Origin: Tubulanus polymorphus
Lineage: Eukaryota > Nemertea > Palaeonemertea > Tubulaniformes > Tubulanidae
DNA length: 64,000 bases
Assembly (NCBI RefSeq): GCF_964204645.1
Contig: NC_134030.1
Span: 16,621,110-16,685,109, forward strand
Direction: 5' to 3'
Shown here in pieces: positions 1-10,408 of the stretch; position 1 is the first letter of the stretch; each line of letters opens with the position of its first letter. The notes beneath the pieces are model-generated. The model saw only the letters and a list, made by a program, of their open reading frames with translations, ran no database searches and was not told the origin of the DNA. Made by a program: the position numbers and the translations under genes.

Positions 1-11
1 CCGGGGCCAGT

Positions 12-590
12 TTATTGCGATATTATATCATCAAAGTGGTCCCGCGCAATATCTGTTAGATATGCGGGCAAAGCAGACGCTCTCACCCCATCACTCCACC
101 GATTAAGTGACGCTAACGCCTCAAAATCGCGAATAAATCTCGAAAAATCTCTCGAAGATTTTCCTGAAAATTTCTCCAATTTAGGAGGATGGAAAAGTGG
201 CTTCTCGAGCCTGTGAACTAAAAGATTTAGGTCGTCCTGATATTCTGCAGCCCTATCGGGGGTCACATGACAATACGACGCGATAGGTGGGGGCGGTGGT
301 GTAGGTGGGGTAGCCACAGAATATATCGGCGATTGCATGCCCGGCGTCGGTGCTACTCGAGGTGGCGGCACCGCCGGTGGCTCAAATGCAGGCCGCAAAT
401 ATGGAACATCAGCAGTCGACCGAGGGGTACTCGAGGCAAAAGTAACAGAAGTGACAGCGGGTGGATTAAATGAATGTGACGTTACGTATTCTCTCTGAAT
501 ACGGGGTGGCCTAACCGTAACTGTGTTAGAATCGTCCTCACTCCCAGTGTCGGACTGTGTTACAACCGTATGAACCTCCATAGAAAACAA
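12..590 (-). CDS. Ty3/Gypsy-type gag, N-terminal part, cut by window edge
   Basis: The frame starts at the ATG ending at 590 and runs leftward for 192 residues to the window edge region, so only the N-terminal part of a polyprotein is visible. The first ~115 residues are Pro/Ser/Thr-rich and low complexity, with runs of prolines near residues 75-105. After that comes a retrotransposon gag-like stretch with the motif PPKLEKFSGKSSRDFSRFIR, then a helix-rich segment ending in ARDHFDDIISQ. This pattern (PPxLxxFsGK..dw..Fi..F) is typical of gag capsid regions of LTR retrotransposons. A primer-binding site and an LTR lie just upstream on the same strand, which supports the assignment. Family (Gypsy rather than another LTR class) is inferred from the gag motif only, because pol is outside the window. 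Confidence 0.72.
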   Translation of the reverse strand: MFSMEVHTVVTQSDTGSEDDSNTVTVRPPRIQREYVTSHSFNPPAVTSVTFASSTPRSTADVPYLRPAFEPPAVPPPRVAPTPGMQSPIYSVATPPTPPPPPIASYCHVTPDRAAEYQDDLNLLVHRLEKPLFHPPKLEKFSGKSSRDFSRFIRDFEALASLNRWSDGVRASALPAYLTDIARDHFDDIISQ

Positions 591-723
591 TTAAAATTCT
601 ACACATTAATCGAAAATAGTAATTCAAGTAGGGACTCGCTTGGTATAGCAAGAAAATACGCTGAAAATGAAAGGTCGAATTAGTATAAAGAAAAAAAAAT
701 AATTAGTAGCGTACTCACCAAGA

Positions 724-739
724 CCGTGGTTCTCCACCA
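724..739 (-). other. Probable retrotransposon primer-binding site
   Basis: On the minus strand TGGTGGAGAACCACGG begins two bases after the LTR end TCA. A TGG start matches the CCA 3' end of a tRNA. It lies between the LTR and gag, where minus-strand priming occurs in LTR retrotransposons. The priming tRNA was not identified. Confidence 0.5.
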
Positions 740-741
740 GT

Positions 742-1052
742 TGATATAGAGGTCCTAGCTCAGAAGTAAGAACTACGGTTAATAGTTGGAAAATGTAATT
801 TTATTGTAGTACTCAAAGCGAGAGCTGAGTGTAAGTGACCACGAGTCAGAGAAAAGAGAGAGAGCGACGTGTGTCTCTGGGTTTTAAACCCATGAGGACA
901 CGTCATCAGGAGTGTTAAAACAATAGCCAGAAGGCTAGACATATTATCATTATTATCAGTACTGACCATATGACCAGCACACAGGACTTTGATTGATCAG
1001 GTCATGTGTCCCGAGCACTCGTCTTACGGAACAGTACTGCCTGTAAATAACA
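742..1052 (-). repeat. 5' LTR of the gag-bearing retrotransposon
   Basis: Read on the minus strand, the segment begins TGTTATTTACAGG and ends TATATCA, giving TG..CA termini. It contains a TATA-like TTTTAAAC at about 881-889 and an AATAAA at 800-805, in the order expected for U3-R-U5. It is followed by a candidate primer-binding site and then by gag. The second LTR is outside the window, so both borders are inferred from motifs, with the outer one less certain. Confidence 0.5.
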
Positions 1053-1340
1053 TGTATTATTAACATACATTCTATATATCACATGTTTATTTTTATCCTG
1101 TCTGACCGCAGCCTGGAAAACAAAAAATTATAGAACTTTTCACGGAAGTTGTAGATGTTGAACACCAGACAAGACTGACATTAACTTTTAGTGGCTTTTA
1201 ACATATTTATGCCCCCTAGCTCATATCCTGCATTCGGTCATATGCAACTTAATTATTAACAAAATTAAGTCTAAGACAAACGAAATAAAATCATTTTAAT
1301 TGAATTTGAAAAGAAAGTAAACCTCATGGCTTGTGCGTGT
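1053..1340. other. No gene seen between the LTR and the next element
   Basis: AT-rich sequence without an open frame, splice pattern or repeat that I can support. Confidence 0.5.
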
Positions 1341-1344
1341 TTAA

Positions 1345-2136
1345 AGGCCGAGGAGCAGTATAAAAGCCCAATCAATGTCAAAGATGGCAGTACCCATGAA
1401 GCAATAGTGCAGTGGAGAGCTCCTCCACTGGAAATCTCCTATTTTCTCTGTCATTTATCCGATTTGGACCCTCCTTTTTGTCCGACATATGTATTAATGT
1501 GTAATATATTCATTTCTGCAGTCAAAAATATGTTTTAGGCCCTCCTCTACGAGAAATTAAGCTTTTTATTTGGTATTTCCTTCAAAATTTGAATCTTTGA
1601 ATGACATAGAGGGAGGAGTTATCCAGTGAATTAGTGTAGCTCACAGAGCACATTAACAGTAATTTGATACCTATAGTCATCAGTATACATAAACAAAACA
1701 TAGCCTCGTTCATAGTACCAAAATTTGGCATCATCAAAACTTTTTCTATGGTCAATGGATCAGTCTGAAATTTCGTACACTTGTTTAGCTATCTACCATC
1801 AATGTTGTGTCCTAATTTCATCGAAATCGGATAAAAATTGATGATTTTCAAAAAATTTGAAATGTCTCTAAAATTTTTAATCTTGGCCCTATCTCTACAA
1901 AAAAAGATCGCTAGCATCAGATTTTCATTCCCACTATGACTAGATTATTTAAAATTAGTTTAGAACTTGATATGAAACCTTTTTTGAATTTGTCAAATTT
2001 TACTGTGTGTGACCTGCTTTTCTGTTGTGAGCCAACCTCGCGTACTCTAAACATTTTAAACAAGATACTGTAAAAGTGGGACGGCCGATCTCAAGTGTTT
2101 GCCACCCGGTTAACTAGCATCCATACTCCTCGGCCT
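1345..2136. mobile_element. TTAA-flanked non-autonomous DNA transposon
   Basis: The left end reads AGGCCGAGGAG and the right end CTCCTCGGCCT, a perfect 11-bp inverted repeat. The 4 bases outside both ends are TTAA (1341-1344 and 2137-2140), the target duplication of piggyBac and Kolobok superfamilies. The 792-bp interior has no long open frame. The similar Kolobok-type transposase genes further along the window are possible sources of mobilisation, but that is inference. Confidence 0.6.
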
Positions 2137-2463
2137 TTAAGATACTTACAGAGTCGAGCATAGTACAACTTGATATTTAAGTTTTTCTTCTTCAACGTTG
2201 TGATAGTGATAGGACTCTAGATCGTCGTTATCAAATAACTCTGATAAAAGTGGCAAAGCCAGAGTTAAACTGTCACCCGCCGTCGCCATCATGGGTCTCC
2301 ACACTTCCTCCGATCGCATTCTATTTTACTTTTCACCGGAGAGTTCGAATGGAGGTTTCGGTCGCGATAAAAGAGTTCGCCCCTATTCTGACTGCGAATG
2401 CAGGTGGCGCAGAATTGGACAGGCGACCAGTCTAGAAATATCATAAACTCTGGAAGTTATGAA

Positions 2464-2818
2464 CTGAGGCCTTTTTTCGAGCATCCGATTTTTGCGATCG
2501 ATTTCGTGAACGATTTGCTCCGATCGTACGATCGAATCGAACGTTCGTAAAAATGACGATGGATTTGGCTAATCACATTACATAAATATGGCGACGTTGA
2601 GGAAAAAAATGTATGGTTTCGAACTACCCGGTGCCGCCATCTTGGAAATCAAATCGCCAAATCGCTCGCCGAGCGAGTTGTTCGATTTCAAAAATCGATC
2701 GGAAAATCGTGTTCGTAAAAACGCCGATCGTGAAATCGATCGCAAAAATCGGTGCTCGTAAATGCGTTCCTACGATCGATCGCAAAAATCGGATGCTCGT
2801 AAAAACGCCTCTGCAGGG
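2464..2818. mobile_element. Foldback/MITE-like element built from a repeated motif
   Basis: The left end (about 2466-2506) and the right end (about 2772-2815) form an inverted repeat of roughly 38 bp centred on CGAGCATCCGATTTTTGCGA. Inside the right half the same motif (CGATCG, then AAAATCGG, then GCTCGTAAAAACGCC) is repeated about three times at ~40-50 bp spacing. No target duplication could be defined. It sits just upstream of the Harbinger gene, so it may be an independent MITE or a subterminal part of that transposon. Confidence 0.5.
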
Positions 2819-2958
2819 TGCTTGATTCGTTACCCGGAGTACACCAAGTAATACACTAGTGAATCAGTTAGGCGGGAGCACTACCCCGGACTCTCCACTG
2901 CTACTCCGAGAAAATCAACGGTGTGATAGGTGTACCGCTAGATGGCGTTACTAGCAAA

Positions 2959-4121
2959 ATGGCGGATAAAAAGGATTCGGCGCCCACGTTGACTTTTTGT
3001 AAGTGTTCAATTTGCGGAAAAATGTTTGTTTCTGTCGATCTGATAAAAAAACATAAATGTTATGGTGAGTCCTTATATAAGACAACCATTCTGCACGTAT
3101 TAAGTCTTTGAAAATTGTCATGTAGTGTTTATCAATCTGCTTTTCAAAAACAAGGATCTCTCAATAATGCCATTGCCATTAATTAATGGCAATGCTGTCG
3201 TCAAGTATGTATTATATTACTTTTATTATAAATCTTCTTTTCTTTCATTACACAGTTGCCTCACGTGCTCAACTTCAATCAAAATCACAAGCCAAACCAG
3301 CTACAATTGCAGCGCCTCCTCAACGACAACAAGGAACAAAGCCGGAAATGGAATTCCAACAAGAAGAATCTGGCACGGTCTGGCGTGAGCAGTAATGCAT
3401 CTGAAGATGACCAGGTTCCAATTGACAATAAGCCTACATGTTCTAATGATAATAACAGTGCTGGTTGTGGTATGTAGGCCTATCTAGGCTTTGCTTCTCT
3501 CCCTGACCCTTTCTTATCCGACTTCTTGATCTCACAGCGATTTTAATAAATTTCTTATTCCATTTCAGATGATACTGCTACATGGAAAAGAGCAGAGTCG
3601 CTTCTTCTGATTGACATATATCGAGAATGGGAACCAAAAATCAAGAAAAAAAGGCCCTGTGGGAAAAAATAGCACAATTGATGTTGGCAAAATGTTATAA
3701 ATTTACTTGCGCACAAATAGAAAACAGATGGAAGACCCGTGTGAGAGGTTTGAAAAAAGTAAGCGACCACAATTCAAAAAGTGGTAACGAATGCCAGACA
3801 CACCCATTCGAAAATGAAATGGAATTTGTGTTTAAACGTCCTAACATCAAGCCTCATTATGTCGCGGGTTCAACCATAGATGAAGAAACTTGTGCCTCAG
3901 ATAGTAGCGAGTCGAGGACTGAGCGAGATGAGGTCCCACCCCCACCGCCAAAGAAGAGAAAATCGAACGTCTCCCAGGTATTAGATGTACTCAATGAGCA
4001 CATGACCGAACAAAGGGAATGGCAGGATTCTGCTAGGGCCCAACAGGAACGTATGCATAATGACAGAATGACCGTTATGAAGGGCTTCTTGGACCTGTTT
4101 AAAGACTTGAAGAAGAATTAA
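2959..4121 (+). pseudogene. PIF/Harbinger accessory protein: C2H2 finger plus Myb/SANT domain (frameshifted)
   Basis: Three exons can be read. Exon 1 is 2959-3064 (donor GTGAGT), exon 2 is 3256-3469 (acceptor CACAG, donor GTATGT), and exon 3 is 3569-4121 (acceptor TTTCAG). Exon 1 encodes a zinc-finger-like CSICGKMFVSVDLIKKHKC. Exon 3 encodes a trihelix Myb/SANT domain beginning TWKRAESLLLIDIYREWEP and continuing with ALWEKIAQLMLAKCYKFTCA and NRWKTRV. It ends in a basic PPPPPPKKRKS patch and a charged coiled-coil tail. The SANT domain is split by a one-base frameshift in the A-run 3646-3652. In Harbinger elements a Myb-like protein partners the transposase in nuclear import and end binding. 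The transposase lies convergently at 4793-5723. Exon borders are my model. Confidence 0.7.
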
Positions 4122-4792
4122 ATCAAAGAATTAAAAATCGGATAAGCTGCTTTTTATTTTACATGAAAAATATTTTCAGTAACAATTTTTTTGTAACAAC
4201 GAGTTTTTGTAATTAGGGTTTTCTGACTTTCGTCGAAAACCCTCTTGAAATTCTGTTGATTATTATTATTATTATATTATTTCCGCCGATTTCGTCAAAT
4301 AAAATTCATCTTCATTCAGATTCGGCAACTGACATTTTCGGAACGAAATGTATAAATTGATACTGTAATAACGGTCTCTCTGAACCAACAGATTGTCTGA
4401 ATGTACTTTCCGTCCTATTTGAAACTTAAAATTACTTATTAGGTTACTGTAAATAAAGAATTGAATTGAGTGTTAGACAAGCACCGGCGAAATTACAGTT
4501 TGTGACGTCATTTAGTAAGTAAATAAAGGAGGGCTCCGAGAATTTCAAAATCACGGGGGACTATACTGGGGTTAGACCATTAAACCAAAAGGAGGATTGC
4601 TCCGATAATATCCAAATCATCTCATTTTATTTTTTCCATCGAATACCCGGTAATTAATTTTTCCTTTCGATCACATGCATCTAGAAAACCCGTTATCGCT
4701 GCTTTGCAGCTATATTTTTATTTTATTTTTGTTAAATTTTATGCAAGTTGCAATAAATCAGTTTTTATTTATCATTTACTTCTAGTTGATTG
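4122..4792. other. AT-rich spacer between the two convergent Harbinger genes
   Basis: No open frame. It contains poly-A signal-like AATAAA sequences and one copy of a short dispersed hairpin motif (4691-4713, CGCTGCTTTGCAGC) that recurs at 13.45 and 32.27 kb. Confidence 0.5.
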
Positions 4793-5723
4793 TTACATGA
4801 AATAATCAGCAATTCTATTCCTCCTAGCAGTGGCTTCATCATCATCATCAAACCCGAATTCTAGCATCGCTTCCTGCTCTCCTTGACACGGTGTTTCATC
4901 ATCATCCCACAAGAAGTCATCGTTTATATCATCATTGAGTATACAGATATTATGGAATATGCAACAGACTAATATTGCATCAACTGCAGTTTTAATTGAC
5001 TTAGTGTCTATCATTTTAAGTTTTTCGAAATCTACCCTTCAATAGACCAAATGCTCTTTCGATGGCAACCCGTGCCGAAGAAAGTCTATGATTAGAACGA
5101 CGCTGTCTACGAGTTAGGTGTCCATTGTCACGAAAAGGTTTCATGAGACTCTTTCTTAATGGATAAGCACCGTCTCCAACGAGATAGTTGTTCTCACCAC
5201 AGTAGTTGGGTGCAATGTCAAACAAATCTGTGTTTCTAAAAAATTCGGGCATCATTCACACTTCCAGGCCAGCCAACAAGGACATGAATAAATGATAAAT
5301 TAGCAGTACAAACGCCTTGCAAAACAATTGAATGATATTTCTTTCTATTAACGTACACCTGTGCATGCTCATGTGGAGCTATAATGCTGATGTGTGTTCC
5401 ATCTAAAGCCCCAAGTATATTCGGAAATTGAGAGCTCATGAGAAATTCATCTTTTATTTTGTTCTTCGCAAAATCATCGAAGGTAATTTTATGAACTTTT
5501 TCTTCAAATGCGTCATAACTAAATTAAATACACGATTTCTAGATTTAAGAATGGTAAAATCAGTAACGCCAAAGCGATCAGCCATTCTATGTATTGTTTC
5601 CTGATGGGAAATATACCATATGGTTATAAGTAACTGTTTTTCGATCGTAATTGGTTTTCTCCCACCACACTCCTCATTAGGCCTTTGCCTTAAATATGGT
5701 CCTATATTCTGCATAATCACTTC
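4793..5723 (-). pseudogene. PIF/Harbinger DDE transposase, 5'-interrupted and frameshifted
   Basis: Reading leftward, four frame segments make one DDE_Tnp_4-type transposase. First is an N-terminal HTH region (IGPYLRQRPNEECGGRKPIT). The first catalytic Asp is in ILGALDGTHISII, the second in NNYLVGDGAYPL, and the Glu in ARVAIERAFGLLKGRF. An acidic C-terminus ends ATARRNRIADYFM. Frames switch near 5475, at a T6 run near 5250, and at an A5 run near 5027. At 5724 the reading frame is cut by the hAT element, so the extreme N-terminus is displaced. Cut-and-paste transposases of this family work with the Myb/SANT partner seen at 2959-4121. Several single-base shifts mean either decay or homopolymer sequencing error. 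Confidence 0.8.
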
Positions 5724-6571
5724 CAGGGGCGGATCCAGGGGGATGGGTAGTCAGTATTGGAAGGAAATTTAAGGACACCTTTCTGATCTTAGGGCACACC
5801 CAGTATCCAGGTCAATGCGAGCGCCGAAGGTGCGAAGTCCTTAGAGGGGGGTCTGGGGGGCCCACCCCCATAAAATTTTGAAAATATGGTACCATTTAAA
5901 GGCTTTTAGAGGGCTTCTAGAGGCTAGCAGAGCAATCCAGAATAAACGAATTCGAGACAAGATTTCAACACATGCGGATAAAAAATGAAGCTGGCGAACC
6001 CATGAAAGAATGGTTGTCGCCAACTTCGCCTAGTGCCCCTATAATCTTTAAAAGTGCCCCTTAACAATTATACAGAATACGGCTAAGTGCCCCTTCATTG
6101 TTAACAATCGGCAAAAATTGCCTCGTCTTCACATTTATCCTTGTGTTGTGTGCCATCTTCCAAACCAAAAGTGCCCCTAAAATTTTAAAAATTAGGCAAA
6201 AAAGTGCCCTTTTCTTCAACATTTTCCGCGTATAGTGCCCTCTTCTAAAGTACGAGTGCCCCTTTAGCCCTCCCTGAAAAGGCAAAGAAGGACAAGGTGC
6301 CCTCATCTAAAGCATGAGTGCCCCTTGCAAAAGGAAAGTGCCCTTTTTAATTTAACATGATTAAAGGCTTTACAAATATGATTATCTCTCCTCACTTTCT
6401 TGGCAGCAGTATAAACCGATTAATTTTATAATTATGCCCGGATTACGGACACGGAATTAGCAGTTGCTGAAATAATGCCGTCAAAAATATTGTCGGTGAA
6501 ATTTCGAAGGGCACTTAAAATTTCTAGACCGTATTGGGCAACACGGCTAATACGGTCTGGATCCGCCCCTG
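5724..6571. mobile_element. hAT-type non-autonomous element (848 bp)
   Basis: The ends are CAGGGGCGGATCCAG and its inverse CTGGATCCGCCCCTG, a 15-bp perfect inverted repeat of the CAGGGGCGGATC type common in hAT MITEs. The flanking 8-mers (5716-5723 and 6572-6579) agree at only 4 of 8 bases, so any target duplication is eroded. The interior 6030-6350 carries about nine spaced copies of AAGTGCCC(C). No transposase is encoded. The element lies inside the N-terminal coding part of the Harbinger transposase and so is younger than it. Confidence 0.7.
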
Positions 6572-7010
6572 ATTTCGTTTGAACGAATTGCGCTGAAGGA
6601 CCGAGTTCGTGGAACGGGATTCGAACCTAGTGTATTGGGCTACGTTACATCGTAGGGGAAGTCTAAATGTATAATTCGTAGACCGAAATGAAGGTGACTT
6701 TCAGCCATCTGATATAGTCAGATCCATTTGTTTTTCTGATAACACGGATACCGCTTGTTTCCGGTGTGCTCCAGAGTAACATTCGGAATACTCCGAATCG
6801 TCGAATCAAGCAGCCTGCTGGGGAACTCATGAACCCAAGGTGTCGTCTCAGGGCTTCCATACTATCCGGCTTGTCCGGAGTCCACGCCCGCGTTTTAGTG
6901 TTATCGTATTGTGTGGCGCTTCCTTTTTTCCATGATATGATGGGCGCGCTCAATTGTATTGCGTTATCGAACTAGGCCTACGCAACGTCGAACGAGAGAA
7001 GGTAGGCTTC
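6572..7010. other. No supported gene; isolated tRNA B-box-like sequence
   Basis: Open frames here are short and lack any recognised domain. The minus strand carries GGTTCGAATCC near 6625, the consensus of a pol III B box, but no A box at the right distance, so no tRNA or SINE is called. Confidence 0.4.
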
Positions 7011-8184
7011 AAGTCACAGGGAGACCTGACAAAAACAAAAATTGACCCCAGTATCCTAGGTACTATATAATATGTAATAGATGAAATCTAAGTGACGGAC
7101 GCCTCGTCACAGCTTGATTCAATTTTTCATAGTAAGAAATGATAGATAGCGATTGCCGATTGGGGAAAACAACCTCAAATTTCTTATTAATCAGGTCTCG
7201 GTACCACTGTCTGCTAAAAGGATTATTCTTTCGATTTAGATAAAGTGTCATTTTTTAATGGTTTAAAACTCTTTGTGAAACCATAATGTAACCAATGACA
7301 TTTCGGTGGGAACTGAGAGGGGTTTTTGCAATATTGAAGAATTTTGACCTGGTAGTTAATTTAGAAATTAGCTCCATTTGGAAATAAAAGGAAGATGAGA
7401 GAAGATTACAACGCATTTCTTAATTACCTTCAAAAAGAAAAAAAATCGAATATACGCGTTGAAACGCACAAATCGGAAAATTATTTTCTGCTAGAAAAAA
7501 CTTGAATTAGCAGGAAATGCGAATATCAGTACAATAATTGATTTCTCTTGCGAAAAATATACATTTCTTTCTAATCCGCCTGGAATACGGTTCAAAATAA
7601 GCAGTGCACGCGGCCAGCGGTTCCGAATTCCTTAAGTTATTTGGTGAAGAAGGGGCGGTGGCCGCGCTGGCCGAGAAATTTTACGACTATAACGCGACTC
7701 TCACATCAGTTCTTAGGGTCGTTACTTTTGCTTAAAAAAGTGTATTTCAGTGCTGCCGCTGAGAATGACAGCTGCGCGCGCGAGAGCGTAATTCTCCGGG
7801 ATTCGAACCTGCGCGCCGAACCGCGTGGCACCGGGCCGCGGCCGCGTTTTGTTATTATGAATTTGCCCCTGTTGCTAAGGGAATTTCAGCTATTTTCAAC
7901 TCGATCGATCAACGCGGTTCATTGTTAAATTATTCATCAACCCAATCTTGTTCGAAATTTCATGAAATAAATACATTCTGAAATAACCCGATCCATAAGT
8001 TACCGTATTTTAGTTAGTGGAATGCCGGATTTTAGCGTGACGTAATTCTACTTCCGATTTCCCCATGAACTTCAAACCGGACGTCAAGTGACGTCATTTT
8101 TTTCTGATTTTGTCAGCTAGTCAGAATCGGTTAAGAAGACACTTCGTAGTACCCACATATACGCGTTTACCAAAGGGACGTCCT

Positions 8185-8205
8185 CCGGGCGCCTTTGGCG
8201 CCCGG
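8185..8205. repeat. Perfect 9-bp hairpin CCGGGCGCC-TTT-GGCGCCCGG
   Basis: Inverted repeat with a 3-nt loop, 9 of 9 pairs and all G-C. It lies 8 bases before a TATAAAAAG at 8213-8221 in otherwise AT-rich DNA. It may mark the end of the 1.14-kb insertion in the left arm of the surrounding element. Confidence 0.75.
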
Positions 8206-8316
8206 CGTCCGTCTATAAAAAGACAAGGGAGCCAACTCTCCGTCAGATCGGTGGATAGGTAGGCTATGTCACTTCAATTCAACAGTTCGTATTCCAGAAA
8301 TTCTGAACCGATTTTT

Positions 8317-9562
8317 AGCCCACTTGGGACTTTAGTCCCAGCGGGCTATTGCGTTCACTTTTCGTCCGTCCGTCCGTAGACGGAATCCAGTTATTTTGGG
8401 AAGTTTTGAAGTCGCTTCAAGGTAATGTCTTGATATTTGGTTTATACATGTGTCTACCCTAGACACATCTTCAGCCCAAAAACTGGCCCTCTCAGATTCA
8501 AGATGGCCGACTGGCAGCCATTGTTGTTCGTCAAAATCAGCACTTTTTACACTTATTGAACTTTTTTAGGGAAATTTTGAAGACGCTAAAATCAATTACC
8601 TTGATCTTTCATATATATTTGAATCCCCCCCAGGGCCCATCGCCATGAGAAAAATTGGGTCGTTCGGACTCAAGATGGCCGTCCTATGACCTTTTTAGTG
8701 CCCAAAAATGTCAATTTTGGCCCAAATTCTGAGTCCTGTAGCTTCCTACTGGTTTGCCATTTCTCATTGCACTTTTTGATGGGTATTCCTTGGAAAGGGT
8801 TGTTTTATACCTGAGCCAGGTATTTTTGATCGGCCAATTGTGACGCAGTTGGTGGCCATCTTGGTATCATCAGTACTCATTCGTAAGTGGGAAAAAGTTT
8901 TTCCACATTATATTGATACCTAAGCATATTTTGTTACCATTATTGCAAAGTTGTTGCTCATGACATCATCTATGATTGTGGTGAGTTTTAAGGACATTAG
9001 TTATTCTATATGGTCACCAGGGGGCGTTGAATAGTAGAATAACTTAGTATTTCCTTATTAGATTGGTACCCAGGCATATTTTGTTACCATGATCAATTGC
9101 AAAGTTGTAGTTTATGACATGTTCTATGATTATGGTGAGTTTTAAGGTCATTGGCTTTTGAATATGGTCACCAGGGGGCGTTGAATAGTAGAATACTTAG
9201 TATTCCCATATTAAATTGGTAACGAGACATATTTTGTTATCATGATCAATTGCAAAGTTGTAGTTTATGACATGTTCTACGATTATGGTGAGTTTTAAGG
9301 TCATTGGCTTTTGAACATGGTCACCAGGGGGCGTTGAATAGTAGAATACTTAGTATTTCAATATTAAATTGGTAACGAGACATATTTTGTTATCACAATC
9401 AATTACAAAATCATAGCTGCTGACATGTTCTATGATTGTGGTGAGGTTCAAGGTCATTGGTTTTTGTATATGGTCACCAGGTGGCGTTGGATATTAAAAT
9501 TGTTAGATTGTTGAGCTTTGGAAACCACTTCCCAAGTGGGCATGGTGTCCCTGGACCCCTAG
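8317..9562 (-). mobile_element. Helentron-like (HINE/DINE-type) non-autonomous element, copy A
   Basis: On the minus strand the element starts CTAGGGGTCCAGGGACACC and ends AAGTGGGCT next to a T5/A5 run. A 12-bp sequence (GCCCACTTGGGA) lies about 21 bp inside the 5' end and inverted at the extreme 3' end, which is an asymmetric inverted repeat. The 3' end folds into a hairpin (8317-8347, arms AGCCC..GGGCT and GGGACT..AGTCCC). The centre has four tandem ~153-bp units. Internal tandem repeats, subterminal inverted repeats, a 3' hairpin and insertion in T-runs are the described hallmarks of non-autonomous Helentrons. The empty site is visible in the other arm of the host element near 10050. Assignment is inferred from structure, without a Rep/helicase. 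Confidence 0.55.
8885..9500. repeat. Four tandem ~153-bp units inside copy A
   Basis: The phrase GGTCACCAGG(G/T)GGCGTTG recurs at 9012, 9166, 9319 and 9472, a spacing of 154, 153 and 153 bp. Each unit also holds TATTTTGTTACCA..GATCAATT and TGACATGTTCTATGATT. The same units recur in copy B (48170-48700). Confidence 0.85.
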
Positions 9563-10408
9563 TTTCAAACGAGGACTTTTTGGAAAGATTGGACCCTGAA
9601 CTTACTTCTGAATATCGTTATTTCCGTTTTAATTGGTAATCCTGTTCATGGGAATATAAAACCGGGCCGAGATTGAAAAACGGCTCCTCATTACCGCGGT
9701 CGCTGCATGGTGGCGCCAGCTGATGAGTACCGCACTCTAATCACATTTATGCGCATTTCAAGAATAACTACAACGCGCAACAAATATTCTTAGATTAAAT
9801 GTATGAATGTAAGATATTTTTTCTAATTTGCGATGTGTTTCCGCGTCAAAAGTTTTTTTTTTGAATTCTCGATGTTCGTATTAAGTGCGGAACTATGATT
9901 AATGGCCGCCGTGTCGCGATTTTGAAACCCGTTATCGATCTCAGTCAAATTTTGCATTCGCTACATACAGGATTTTCATTTTAATCAGAAATAACGATAT
10001 GCAGAGGTAAGATCCGAGTCAAAGCTTTCCAAAAAGTCCTCGTTTGTAAAAATTGGTTCAGTATTTCTGGTTGAAAGTGTCGTTAGTAATCATGGTCATA
10101 TTTACTTCCAGGCTGGTGCGGTACAGACAGATTTTGGCGATTTTTTCGGATTAATCGCACAATTTAACAATCTCAGAGGCACTCAAATCTTTCTCCAACC
10201 ACACAGTCTAACGCAGAAATTCGTTATTTTTCAAAATAATCTTACTTGAAGCGGATTGGATTATCAATAACGAAGTAACGAACTGTTGAAGTGACATACC
10301 TATCGACCGATCTGACGCAGAGTTGGCTCCCTTGTCTTTTTATATATAGTACCTAGGATACTGGGGTCAAATTTTTTTTTTTGTCAGGTCCCTGTCTTAT
10401 GTTGTGAC

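Larger units (their letters stand above)
7011..10408. mobile_element. TIR transposon without coding, enlarged by later insertions
   Basis: The outer arms match as an inverted repeat. 7020-7072 (ACCTGACAAAA.. then CCCCAGTATCCTAGGTACTA) is mirrored at about 10337-10396. The inverted homology resumes at 8213-8316 against about 10050-10335, including AAAAGACAAGGGAGCCAACT and CCAGAAATTCTGAACC. It continues at 9566-9640 against about 9985-10055. The left arm is therefore interrupted twice: by ~1.14 kb at 7073-8212 and by the Helentron-like element at 8317-9562. The 7073-8212 insert has a strong GC hairpin near its right end. No transposase was found and the superfamily is unknown. Confidence 0.6.

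Noticed and set aside
267-473. Plus-strand Arg/Trp-rich frame
   Set aside because: It is the antisense shadow of the proline-rich gag region.
6600-7815. tRNA genes suggested by GGATTCGAACC at about 6621 and 7800
   Set aside because: Only a B-box/T-arm is present, with no A box or acceptor pairing.
8317-9562. Classical Helitron (5' TC, 3' CTRR)
   Set aside because: CTAG is present at one end, but no TC start lies at the other; the asymmetric repeats and terminal hairpin fit Helentrons better.
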